From Pseudomonas tolaasii NCPPB 2192 (GTDB lineage: Bacteria; Pseudomonadota; Gammaproteobacteria; Pseudomonadales; Pseudomonadaceae): a stretch of DNA of 64,000 bases. The notes under the pieces are model-generated. The model saw only the letters and a program-made list of their open reading frames with translations, was not told the origin of the DNA and made no database searches. The stretch is taken from contig NZ_PHHD01000001.1 in NCBI RefSeq assembly GCF_002813445.1, forward strand, positions 4,092,001-4,156,000, in the 5' to 3' direction. The position numbers and the translations under genes were made by a program. Below are positions 35,341 to 44,600 of this stretch, in pieces (positions within the stretch are counted from its first letter, which is position 1; each line of letters begins with the position of its first letter).

Positions 35341-35375
35341 AACCGTCACCTCACGCGGTCGCTGAACCCTCCTGT

Positions 35376-35403
35376 GGAATAAATCCGCTTGCCTGACTGT
35401 TCT
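35376..35403 (+). promoter_or_regulatory. Shared T6SS element GGAATAAATC-N12-TGTTCT upstream of vgrG
   Basis: Identical boxes and spacing to 25459-25486. It is preceded by a tcacgcgg sequence also found just before the tssA copy. It lies 83 bp before the vgrG start, marking vgrG-fha-tssK-L-M-tagF as a probable second transcription unit. Confidence 0.5.
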
Positions 35404-35485
35404 GTCCAGGTGAGCGGACTGATCGCGCGTAGCTCGGACGGCCTGGACAGCATTTTCCATTTGCCTTGCAGGTAGAACACCAACG

Positions 35486-37447
35486 ATGGCGACTCTTCAA
35501 CAGCACCGCGAAATACAAGTAACCAGCGTGCTCGGCACCGATGTGCTGCTGTTTCGGCGCATGCAGGCCACCGAGGGTCTGTCGCAGCTCAGCGAATACC
35601 AGCTGGAGCTGTACAGTGAGCGCGCCGACCTGAATATCGACGACTTGCTGGCCACCCAGATGACGGTGGCGGTGGACCTGCCCAAGGGCGGCAGCCGCTA
35701 TTTCAGCGGGCATGTCAGCCACTTTTCGTTCAGCACGCGGCAGGGGCGTTACTGCACCTACAAAGCCGTGCTGCGGCCGTGGCTGTGGTTTTTGACCCTG
35801 GCCAGCGACTGCCGGATCTTCCAGGAGCTGAGCGTGCCGGACATCCTCAAGCAGGTGTTCGCGCCGTACAGCATCGCCGACGTCGACACTTCGGGCCTGA
35901 GTGGCAGCTACAAACCATTGACTTACTGCGTGCAGTACCGCGAGAGCGATTTCAATTTCGTCAGCCGCCTGATGGAACAGGAGGGTATCTACTACTACTT
36001 CAAGAGTGCTGCCGGGCGTCACACCCTGGTGCTGGCCGATTCCTACGGCGCCCACTCACCGGCGCCGGGTTACGCCCAGGTGCGCTTCATGCCCGCCGAA
36101 GACCACGCCATGCGCGAAAGCGAAGTGATCTACGACTGGCGCATGGGCGGCGATGTGGAACCGGGCGGCTACAGCCTGCAGGATTTCGATTTCGAAAAGC
36201 CCAGCGCCAACTTGCTGGCCAAATCCACCCTGGCCGGCAGCTATCCGCAATCGCGGCATGAGCGCTACGACTATCCGGGCAAGTACACCGAGCGCAAAAA
36301 CGGTGAAAACTACGCGCGCACCTTGATTGAATCCCTGCACACCGGCACCCAGCGCGTCACCGGTGCCACCCGCGCTCGGGGCCTGTTTCCGGGGGCGCTG
36401 GTGACCCTGACCGAACACCCGCGCAGCGAGCAGAACGCGCAGTTCCTGTTGCTGGAGGCGCGTTACGCGTTGTCCTCCGACACCTACGAGCCGACGCCAC
36501 CGGCCGAGCCCGCGCCGGTACTGAGTTGCGAGTTCGTCGCGCTGTCGCGCCAGCAGCAGTTCCGCGCGCCGTGCGTGTCGCGCAAACCACTGATGCAAGG
36601 CCCGCAGACCGCCATGGTGGTGGGCAAGCAGGGCGAGGAAATCTGGACCGACAAGTACGGGCGCATCAAGGTGCAATTCCACTGGGACCGCGAAGGCAAG
36701 CGCGACGAAAACAGCTCGTGCTGGATCCGCGTGGCGCAGAGCTGGGCCGGCAAGCGCTGGGGCGCGCTGTACACCCCGCGCATCGGCCAGGAAGTGGTGG
36801 TCAGCTTTCTTGAAGGTGACCCCGACCAGCCGCTGGTCACCGGCAGTGTGTACAACGCCGACACCATGCCGCCGTATTCACTGCCGGAAAATGCCACGCG
36901 CTCGACCATCAAAAGCAACTCGTCCAAGGGCGGTGGTGGCTACAACGAACTGCGCTTCGAGGACAAAAAAGGCTCGGAGCAGGTGTTCCTGCACGCGCAG
37001 AAAAACCTCGACCAACGCGTGCTCAAGGATTCTTTGGATTGGGTCGGTGGCGACCGCCATTCCAAGGTCGACAAAGACCTGCGCGAGAAAGTTGGCGGTG
37101 ACCGGCATTCCTCGGTGGGCGGCCACCGCAACGAGAAAGCCACCGGTGACGTGTCGATGGCGGCGGGCGCCAACATGATCATCAACGGTGGCATGAAGAC
37201 CGGCATCACTGCCGGCATGGACACCTACATCAAGGGCGGCATGAACGTGGTGATCGAGGCCGGGGCGACCATCACCCTGAAAGTCGGCTCGACGTTTCTT
37301 ACCTTGACCCCGGCCATGATCGTCGCCTCCACCATCCCGCTGCCATTGCCCGAAGCCGCCTCGGCAGCGCAAGCCCTGGCCCTGACGGCCGCCACCGGAC
37401 CCGCCGGCACGCCGCTGCCGCCCAAGGAGGCCGACGATGGCAAGTAA
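35486..37447 (+). CDS. vgrG: T6SS spike protein VgrG (TssI)
   Basis: 653 aa. It has gp27-like and gp5-like parts: SEYQLELYSERADLNIDDLL near the start, YCVQYRESDFNFVSRLMEQEGIYYYF (about 150-175) and the OB-fold stretch TDKYGRIKVQFHWDREGK, WGALYTPRIGQEVVVSFLEGDPDQP (about 385-450). The triple-helix repeats with GGDRHSKV / GGDRHSSV follow. The C-terminus is only a short Ala/Pro tail, so this is not an evolved VgrG with an effector domain. No PAAR, adaptor or effector gene follows; the FHA gene starts 19 bp after the stop. Confidence 0.95.
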   Translation: MATLQQHREIQVTSVLGTDVLLFRRMQATEGLSQLSEYQLELYSERADLNIDDLLATQMTVAVDLPKGGSRYFSGHVSHFSFSTRQGRYCTYKAVLRPWLWFLTLASDCRIFQELSVPDILKQVFAPYSIADVDTSGLSGSYKPLTYCVQYRESDFNFVSRLMEQEGIYYYFKSAAGRHTLVLADSYGAHSPAPGYAQVRFMPAEDHAMRESEVIYDWRMGGDVEPGGYSLQDFDFEKPSANLLAKSTLAGSYPQSRHERYDYPGKYTERKNGENYARTLIESLHTGTQRVTGATRARGLFPGALVTLTEHPRSEQNAQFLLLEARYALSSDTYEPTPPAEPAPVLSCEFVALSRQQQFRAPCVSRKPLMQGPQTAMVVGKQGEEIWTDKYGRIKVQFHWDREGKRDENSSCWIRVAQSWAGKRWGALYTPRIGQEVVVSFLEGDPDQPLVTGSVYNADTMPPYSLPENATRSTIKSNSSKGGGGYNELRFEDKKGSEQVFLHAQKNLDQRVLKDSLDWVGGDRHSKVDKDLREKVGGDRHSSVGGHRNEKATGDVSMAAGANMIINGGMKTGITAGMDTYIKGGMNVVIEAGATITLKVGSTFLTLTPAMIVASTIPLPLPEAASAAQALALTAATGPAGTPLPPKEADDGK

Positions 37448-37465
37448 TTCATTCTGGAGCCCGCT

Positions 37466-38905
37466 ATGAACCTGATCCTGCTGGTTAAAAGCTACCGCGA
37501 CCAACCGATGCCCGGCGACGTGATCTGCCGTTTTACCGAGGTCGGCGGTTCCATTGGCCGCGGGCCGGACAATGACCTGACCCTGGATGACCCGGGCAAA
37601 TACATCTCGCGTGTGCACGCGCGCGTCGAGTTGCGCGGTGAGCAGTTCTTTATCACGGACACCGGCAGCAACCCCAGCCTGGTCAACGAACGCCCGTTGG
37701 GCAATGGCCGCGAACGCGCGCTGGAAGAGGGCGACCGCCTGGTGATCGGCGACTACGCGCTGGAGGTTCGCCTGGAACAGCCTGTCGCGCCGGAGCCGGA
37801 AGACGATGCGCTCGCCACGCGCATCCTGCCGCCGCTGTTTGTACCGCCACCGCCGCCGGTGGCCGCCGAGTTGCCGCCGCTGGAAGTGCCGCAGCCGCTG
37901 GTGCGCGACCCCGAAGTGGTGGTGCCGGTGTTGCTGCACGATGACCTTGCCGGTGCACGCATTCTGGAAGGCAACTCGCTGTTTGACGGCGCCATGCCGC
38001 TGTCCGATCCGCTGGGTTTGAACCCGTCGCTGACACCCGTGTTTCGGGGCACCGAGAGCGACCATGTAGCGCCGCAGATGCAGGCATTCACCCCGCCGAT
38101 CTGGCAGGCCGAGCCCCAGGTGATCCCGGATGACTACGACCCGCTCCATGGGCTGGCCACCCAACCCGCAGTCATCCCGGAACCAACTGTGGGAGCGGCG
38201 GTGCGACGATTCGACTTGCCCGCGATGGCGGTCTCTGAGATTGAAGTAATTCCGGAAAAAATCATTGTCCCTGAGGCCATCGCGGGCAAGCCCGCTCCCA
38301 CACCGACAGTGCCCACCAGTGAGAACGCAGTGTTGCATGCATTGCTCCAAGGTTTAGGCCTCCCCGACCTCCACACCTCCCGCACCCCCACCGAGCTTGC
38401 CCAACTGGTCGGTGAAATGCTGCGCGCCGCCACCGGCGGCACCATGGACGTGCTCATGGCCCGCGCGCTGACCAAGCGTGAAAGCCACATCGACATGACC
38501 ATGATCGGGGCCTATTCCAACAACCCGCTCAAGTTTTTCCCCGACGCCGACAGCGCGCTCACCCAGATGCTCAATGGTGATTCGCCGGCCTATATGCGCC
38601 CGGTCAAAGCCATGAATGCGTCCTTCGATGACCTCAAGGCCCATGAACTGGCGGTGATTGCCGGCATGCGCGCGGCGTTGGGCGCGGTGGTGCAGCGTTT
38701 TGATCCGGCGCGTGTGGAGCAGCGTCGCACCACCCACGGTGCGCTCGACAAATGGATGCCGGCGCGGCGCAAGGCGCGGTTGTGGGACCGCCTGGTGGAG
38801 CGTTACGAGGATTTGGCGCGGGACGCCGATGAGGATTTGCAGCGGTTGTTCGGCGAGCTGTTTTCCAAGGCTTATGAGGAGCAGGTGGCGCGGATGAGGC
38901 AGTAA
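37466..38905 (+). CDS. tagH: T6SS FHA-domain protein Fha/TagH, with a REPIN inside the frame
   Basis: 479 aa. The N-terminal FHA domain (about residues 25-100) has GRGPDNDLTLDDPGKYISRVHARVE-type phosphothreonine-binding motifs (GR, SRVHA). A Pro-rich linker (about 110-290) leads to the conserved type VI FHA C-terminal domain (about 295-479; ALTKRESHIDMTMIGAYSNNPLKFF, then GALDKWMPARRKARLWDRLVERY). In P. aeruginosa Fha1 is phosphorylated by PpkA and activates the H1 system. No ppkA or pppA is in this cluster. Linker residues about 241-279 are encoded by a 115-bp REPIN, giving the tell-tale AGKPAPT translation; the frame stays open. Confidence 0.92.
   Translation: MNLILLVKSYRDQPMPGDVICRFTEVGGSIGRGPDNDLTLDDPGKYISRVHARVELRGEQFFITDTGSNPSLVNERPLGNGRERALEEGDRLVIGDYALEVRLEQPVAPEPEDDALATRILPPLFVPPPPPVAAELPPLEVPQPLVRDPEVVVPVLLHDDLAGARILEGNSLFDGAMPLSDPLGLNPSLTPVFRGTESDHVAPQMQAFTPPIWQAEPQVIPDDYDPLHGLATQPAVIPEPTVGAAVRRFDLPAMAVSEIEVIPEKIIVPEAIAGKPAPTPTVPTSENAVLHALLQGLGLPDLHTSRTPTELAQLVGEMLRAATGGTMDVLMARALTKRESHIDMTMIGAYSNNPLKFFPDADSALTQMLNGDSPAYMRPVKAMNASFDDLKAHELAVIAGMRAALGAVVQRFDPARVEQRRTTHGALDKWMPARRKARLWDRLVERYEDLARDADEDLQRLFGELFSKAYEEQVARMRQ
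38188..38302. repeat. REPIN inside the fha coding sequence, 115 bp
   Basis: Starts tgtgggagcggcggtgcgac, contains cttgcccgcgatggcg, and ends with the opposing cgcgggcaagcccgctcccaca. Both REP arms are complete. It occupies codons 241-279 of tagH without a stop codon. Confidence 0.85.
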
Positions 38906-38925
38906 AGGCCTGCTTCGCAGCCCAA

Positions 38926-38952
38926 CGCGGGGCAAGCCCGCTCGCCACAGAA
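38926..38952. repeat. REP remnant between tagH and tssK
   Basis: A single REP half (ggggcaagcccgctcgccaca) in the 103-bp gap between fha and tssK, where tssJ is found in many T6SS clusters. No frame for a TssJ lipoprotein is present in the gap. Confidence 0.7.
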
Positions 38953-39008
38953 AGCCTCTTGCCACGGCCTTTTGCCGCAACTGTCTGCTCAGTTTGAGAG
39001 AAGAATTT

Positions 39009-40340
39009 ATGTCCTGGAATAACAAGGTAGTCTGGTCCGAAGGCATGCTGTTGCAGCCTCAGCACCTGCAGCAACATGACCGTTTTCTGCAAACCCAACT
39101 GGAAGCGCGGGTCGCCACTTTGCGTGCCTATGGCTGGGGGTTTTCCAAACTGGAAATCGACCCGCAGCAGTTGGCGATGGGCAAGTTGTCGCTGCTGTCG
39201 TACAGCGGCGTGTTGCCCGATGGCACGCCCGTGGGCCTGCCGTTTGATGATGAAATGCCGCTGCCGCTGGAGATCCCCGACGACGCCCGCGACCTCAAGG
39301 TGGTGCTGGCCTTGCCGAGCCTGCGCCCCGGCGTGTCCGAGGTTGACGACACCCCCGGCTTTGAAAACTTCGCTCGCCACCGCAGCAGTGAATACGAGGC
39401 CTGGGACAGCAATGGGCTGGACAGCAGCGCGCTGATGAGTATCGGCAAACTGCGTTTGCGCCTGGCATTTGAAGGCGATGTGGTCGACACCCACAGCGTG
39501 CTGGGCATCGCCCATGTGGTGGAAAAACGCGCGGACAAAAGTGTGGTGCTCGACCGCGAATACTGCCCGCCGTGCCTGGATATCCGCGCCGCCGAGCGCC
39601 TGCGGGCGTTCAACGATGAATTGCTGGGCCTGGTGCAGCAACGGGTCGAAGCGTTGGCGTCGCGCCTGACCCGCCCCGACGGCAGCGGCGCGGCGGAAAT
39701 CGCCGATTTCCTGTTGTTGCAGTTGCTCAACCGCAGCTTGCCGCTGGTGCGGCATTTGTCGGCGATGACCGGCCTGCACCCCGAGCAGTTGTACCGTGAC
39801 CTCGCGTCGCTGGCCGGTGAGCTGGCGACCTTTACCCGCGACGACAAACGCGCTGCCAGCTACCCGGTGTATCGCCATGCCGCGCTGGCGGAAACCTTCG
39901 CCCCGGTGATGCTCGACCTGCGCCGCGCCCTGTCGGCGGTGATGGACGTGCGGGCCATCGCCATCCCGCTGGAGGAGCGCCAATACGGGATTCGCGTGGC
40001 GGTGTTGCCCGACCAGGAACTGCTGCGTTCGGCCACCTTCATCCTCGCGGTACAGGCACAAATGTCCGCCGAAAGCGTGCGCAACGGCTTCCCGCCGCAA
40101 GTGAAGATCGGCTCGGTGGAGAAGATCCGCGACCTGGTCAACCTGCAGTTGCCAGGCATCGGCCTGCGCCCATTGCCGGTGGCGCCGCGGCAGTTGCCGT
40201 TCCATGCCGGCTTTACCTATTTCGAACTCGATCGCAGCAGCGAATATTGGCAATTGCTCAGCCAGTCGGCCGGCTTTGCCATGCATATCGCCGGGGTGTT
40301 CCCGGGGCTGGAAATGCAGTTCTGGGCCATTCGGAACTAA
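39009..40340 (+). CDS. tssK: T6SS TssK, baseplate-membrane connector
   Basis: 443 aa from ATG 39009 (GAGAGAAG upstream). The start MSWNNKVVWSEGMLLQPQHLQQHDRFL is diagnostic of TssK, and the C-terminal part (FTYFELDRSSEYWQLLSQSAGFAMHIAG) matches as well. It joins the baseplate to TssL and TssM. The next gene, tssL, follows within 6-15 bases depending on the start used. Confidence 0.96.
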   Translation: MSWNNKVVWSEGMLLQPQHLQQHDRFLQTQLEARVATLRAYGWGFSKLEIDPQQLAMGKLSLLSYSGVLPDGTPVGLPFDDEMPLPLEIPDDARDLKVVLALPSLRPGVSEVDDTPGFENFARHRSSEYEAWDSNGLDSSALMSIGKLRLRLAFEGDVVDTHSVLGIAHVVEKRADKSVVLDREYCPPCLDIRAAERLRAFNDELLGLVQQRVEALASRLTRPDGSGAAEIADFLLLQLLNRSLPLVRHLSAMTGLHPEQLYRDLASLAGELATFTRDDKRAASYPVYRHAALAETFAPVMLDLRRALSAVMDVRAIAIPLEERQYGIRVAVLPDQELLRSATFILAVQAQMSAESVRNGFPPQVKIGSVEKIRDLVNLQLPGIGLRPLPVAPRQLPFHAGFTYFELDRSSEYWQLLSQSAGFAMHIAGVFPGLEMQFWAIRN

Positions 40341-40346
40341 GGCAGG

Positions 40347-41642
40347 GTGACTGACGTGAACGACACTTTTGATGGCGGCCAGGACCCTGACCGCACCTTG
40401 CTGATCCCCACGCCCGGTGGGCGCCGGGCCGCGCCTGCGAGTGCGCCTGCCGGTGATGTGCAGCGCGCCGCCCTGGTGCTGCATGGCAAGGGCCTCAACC
40501 CGCTGGTGCGCGCCGCCAACCCGTTGCTCGACCTCGTGGTACCGCTGCGCACCCTGACCGCGATGCCGGATATGGAAAGCCTGCGCCAGCGTTTGATTCA
40601 GGCGGTGCAGGCCTTCGAAGCCCAGGCCCGCGCCAGCCAGGTGGACGTGGAAACCGTCGCCGCTGCGCGCTACGCGCTGTGCACGCTGGTGGACGAAACC
40701 ATCGCCAGCACGCCATGGGGCGCAGGCGTTTGGGGCAGCCGCAGCCTGTTGGTGACGTTCCACAACGAAGCGTGGGGCGGCGAAAAGTTCTTCATGATTC
40801 TGCAGCGCCTGAGCCAGGACCTGCGCACCCATGTCGATGTGCTGGAGTTGATGTACCTGTGCATGGCGCTGGGCCTTGAAGGGCGTTATCGCGTGCTGGA
40901 CCGCGGCCTCGACCAACTGGGCCTGTTGCGCGAGCGCCTGCTGCAATTGATCAACCAGCAGCGCGGCAATCAGGAACAGGACCTGTCGCCACGCTGGCGC
41001 GGCGCCGAGGCGCCCCAGGCGTCGATGCTGCGCCGTGTGCCGCTGTGGGTGCTGGCGTCGGTGGCGGCGGTGCTGCTGTTGAGTGTGCAGTTGACCTACA
41101 GCTGGTTGCTTAACCGGGCATCCGACCCGGTGTTTGCCCAGCTCGGTTCGATCCGCGTGGCCTCGCCGCTCAAGGTAGCGGCGCCGGCGGAACCGGCGCC
41201 GGTGCGCTTGTCTGGCTTTCTTGCGCCGGAAGTGGCCCAGGGCCTGGTGGTGGTCAAGGACAGTGCGGACCGTTCGGTGATTACCCTGCGCGGCGACGGC
41301 GTGTTTGCGTCCGGCAGTGCCGAGGTGTCGAGCAACTTCGACGGTTTGCTTGCGCGCATCGGTGACGCCCTGGCCACGGTGCCGGGGGATGTGGTGGTGG
41401 TCGGCCACACCGACAACGTGCGGCCGTCGGCGACCTCGCGACTAGGCTCCAACTTCGACCTGTCCCAGGCGCGGGCCAAGACCGTGGCGCGGTTGCTGGC
41501 GCAGCGTGCCGGACCGGCCGAGCGTTACCGCAGCGAGGGCCGTGGCGAAACCGAGCCGCTGGTCCCCAACGATTCAGCGGCCAATCGCGCGCGTAACCGC
41601 CGCGTCGATATCACCGTGTTGATCCCTTCCCAGGCGCAATAA
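40347..41642 (+). CDS. tssL: T6SS TssL with C-terminal OmpA-like domain
   Basis: 431 aa with a GTG start; GTG 40356 is an alternative with better ribosome-site spacing (AGGG). The cytoplasmic DotU domain (about 40-230; LVDETIASTPWGAGVWGSRSLLVTFHNEAWGGEKFF) is followed by one membrane segment (about 235-252) and a periplasmic OmpA/MotB peptidoglycan-binding domain (about 290-431; VVGHTDNVRP, NFDLSQARA, NRARNRRVDI). The fused PG-binding domain lets TssL anchor the complex to the cell wall without a separate TagL. Confidence 0.95.
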   Translation: MTDVNDTFDGGQDPDRTLLIPTPGGRRAAPASAPAGDVQRAALVLHGKGLNPLVRAANPLLDLVVPLRTLTAMPDMESLRQRLIQAVQAFEAQARASQVDVETVAAARYALCTLVDETIASTPWGAGVWGSRSLLVTFHNEAWGGEKFFMILQRLSQDLRTHVDVLELMYLCMALGLEGRYRVLDRGLDQLGLLRERLLQLINQQRGNQEQDLSPRWRGAEAPQASMLRRVPLWVLASVAAVLLLSVQLTYSWLLNRASDPVFAQLGSIRVASPLKVAAPAEPAPVRLSGFLAPEVAQGLVVVKDSADRSVITLRGDGVFASGSAEVSSNFDGLLARIGDALATVPGDVVVVGHTDNVRPSATSRLGSNFDLSQARAKTVARLLAQRAGPAERYRSEGRGETEPLVPNDSAANRARNRRVDITVLIPSQAQ

Positions 41643-41644
41643 CC

Positions 41645-44600
41645 ATGAACTTTTCTTCGTTTTTCTCATTGTTATGGTCCCCGGTGGAGCGCTTTATTCT
41701 GTGGCTGCTCAAGCCGTGGTTGTTGTCGCTGATCGGCGTGGCGCTGCTGTCGTTGCTGGTGTGGTACGAAGGCCCGTTGCTAGCGTTCAACGGCAGCGAG
41801 CCGTTGGCGCCGGAGTCGCGTCGGTGGGGTTTGATCGCGCTGTTTGTGCTGATTTGGGCAGGCTATTTTGCCTGGCGCCTGTGGCGCGCGTGGCGGGCCA
41901 ACCGTGGCCTGATGGCCGGCGTGGCCGAGGCGCCCGCGGTGGCCCCCGGTGTGCGCGAAACCCAGGCCGAAGTGGCGGAGCTGGGCGAGCGCATGCGTTC
42001 GGCCATGGCGGTGCTGCGCAAGGCCAACCCCGGCTGGAAGATGAGCGGGCAGTATTTGTATCAGCTGCCGTGGTACATGTTTGTCGGCGCACCGGGCAGC
42101 GGCAAGACCACCGCGCTGACCCATTCCGGCCTGCAGTTTCCCCTGCGTGAGGCCATGGGCAGCGGCGCCATCGGCGGTGTGGGCGGTACGCGGCATTGCG
42201 ACTGGTGGTTCACCGACGAAGCGGTGTTGCTCGACACCGCTGGGCGCTACACCACCCAGGACAGCTACACCGAAGTGGACCGTGCGGCCTGGGGCGGGTT
42301 TCTCGACCTGCTGAAAAAGTACCGTCGCCAACGCCCGGTCAACGGTGTGATTGTCGCGTTGAGCGTCAGCGACCTGCTGCAACAGACCGAAGCCCAACGC
42401 CAGGCTCAGGCCTTGGCGATTCGCGCGCGCATCAACGAGTTGTATGAGCGCCTGGGCCTGCGCTTCCCGGTGTATGTGATTATCACCAAGTGCGATTTGC
42501 TCGCGGGCTTCTCGGAGTTTTTCGAGCACTTCGGCCGTGATGAGCGCGCGCAAGTGTGGGGCGTGACGTTCCCGCTGGCACAACCACCACAGGCCGATAC
42601 CGGCCTCGCGTCGTTCCCCGGCGAATTCGATGCGCTGGAGCGCCAACTGCAGCGGCGCGTGCTGGAGCGTTTGCAGCAGGAGCGCGACCTGTCGCGCCGC
42701 GCCTTGCTCTACAGCTTTCCGCAACAGTTCGCCAGCCTCGGCGAGGGCCTGACACGCTTTCTCAATACCGTGTTCGAAGCCAACCGTTATCAGGAACCGG
42801 CGTTGCTGCGCGGGGTGTATTTCACCAGCGGCACCCAGGAAGGCAGCCCGATTGATCGCGTGCTGACGTCGCTGGCGGCGTCGTTTGGCCTGGGTCGCAA
42901 GGTGTTGGCGCCCAATGTGGCCAGCGGGCGCAGCTACTTCATCACCCGTTTGCTGCGTGAGGTGATTTTCAAGGAGGCCGGGCTGGCCGGGGTTAATCAT
43001 CAGGAACAGCGGCGTCGGCGTTTGCTCGGCCGGGCCGGGCGGATCACGGCGGCGGCGGTGTTCGTGCTGCTGCTGGCGGCAATGACCATCAGCTACAACC
43101 GCAACCTGCAACTGATCGCCGATGCGTCGAGCGCCGCTGCCAATGTCGCGCAACTGGCCAAGGCGCTGCCCGCCGAAGGCGATGTGCTGGTGACGTTGCC
43201 ATTGCTTAACGCTGCGCGCAGCTTGCCGAGCGGTTACGCCGACACCGACAACAGCGTGCCGCTGCTCAGCCGCATGGGTCTGTACCAGGGCAACAAGCTG
43301 GGTGCAGGGGCGATCACCCTGTATCGCCGTCTGCTGCGCAGTACGCTGCTGCCGCACATCGTCGCCAATATGGAAAACGCATTGCGCCGGGGCGATGCCA
43401 GCAATCAGGAGTTCCTCTATGAAACCCTGCGCGCCTACCTGATGCTCGGCGAACGGCAGTACTTCGATGCGGCCTCCGTGCAGGCCTGGGTCGATGTGGA
43501 TTGGCGCCGCGAACTGCCGCAGGCCACGCCCGCGCAGTTGCAGCAGCTGTCGGACCATGTGGCGGCGCTGCTGGAAGCTGACGACGAGGCCGAACCGGTG
43601 CAACTGGACAGCGCGTTGATCGCCAAGGTGCGCCTGGCGCTGGCGAGCATGCCGCTGTCCCAGCGCATCTATAACCGTGTGAAACGCCAGGTGGATCAGC
43701 AGCATTTGCCGGAGTTGAGCGTCAACAGCGCGGTGGGGCGGGACGTATCGTCGCTGTTTACCCGCGCCAGTGGTGAGCCGTTGTCCCGTGGGGTCAGCGG
43801 CGTGTACCGGATCGCCGGTTACCGTGAGCTGACCGACAAGACCCCGCAAGCCGTGGCCGACATGGCCAAGGACAGTTGGGTACTTGATCGCCAGGAGTCG
43901 GCGCAGATTGCCGGCGGCAACCCGGCCATGCAGGCGGCGGTGCTGGAGCTGTATTACGCCGATTACATCCGCCAGTGGGACACGTTTCTGGCCGACGTGC
44001 ACCTGTCGCCCTTGACCAGCCTGGGCCAGGCGTCCCAGGTGACCAATGCGCTGGCCGCCACCGATTCACCGCTGAAGGCTTTGCTGCAGGCCGTCTCCAG
44101 GGAAACCACCCTGGACGGCGCCCTGACTTCGGCCACCAGCAAAGACACCGACCAGCGCGTGCGCGACAAGATCGCCGCCGCCACCCAGAAGCTGCAAACG
44201 GCCCTGGGCGGCGACAGTCCGGCGCCGGTGGCGGAGGCTTCGGCCAACCCGGTGGACCAGCATTTTGCCGCGTTGCATCGCCTGGTGGGCTCGGGCAGTG
44301 GCCCGCAGCCACTGGACGAAGTACTGGCGTCGTTGAAAGACGCCGGGCAGTTCTTCGACAGCGCCGACGCCGCCCGTCGCAGCGCTGCACCGGCGCCGTC
44401 CAATGAAGTGTTGGGGCGCTTGAAGCGCTCGGGCGATACCCAGCCGGCACCTTTGTCGACTTTGCTGCGCGATGTGGAGGCCGGTGGTACCGCGCTGACG
44501 CTGGGCAACGAAAAGGCCCGTTTGAACGCGCTGTGGGAGGCCACCGGCGCGCCGTTTTGCCGAGTTGCCATCGATGGGCGTTACCCGTTGGTGCGCAGCT

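Noticed and set aside
33520..35460. A 646-codon minus-strand frame
   Set aside because: Antisense shadow of clpV/tssH.
38906..39008. A short tssJ between fha and tssK
   Set aside because: The gap is 103 bp and holds a REP remnant; no lipobox-bearing frame fits.
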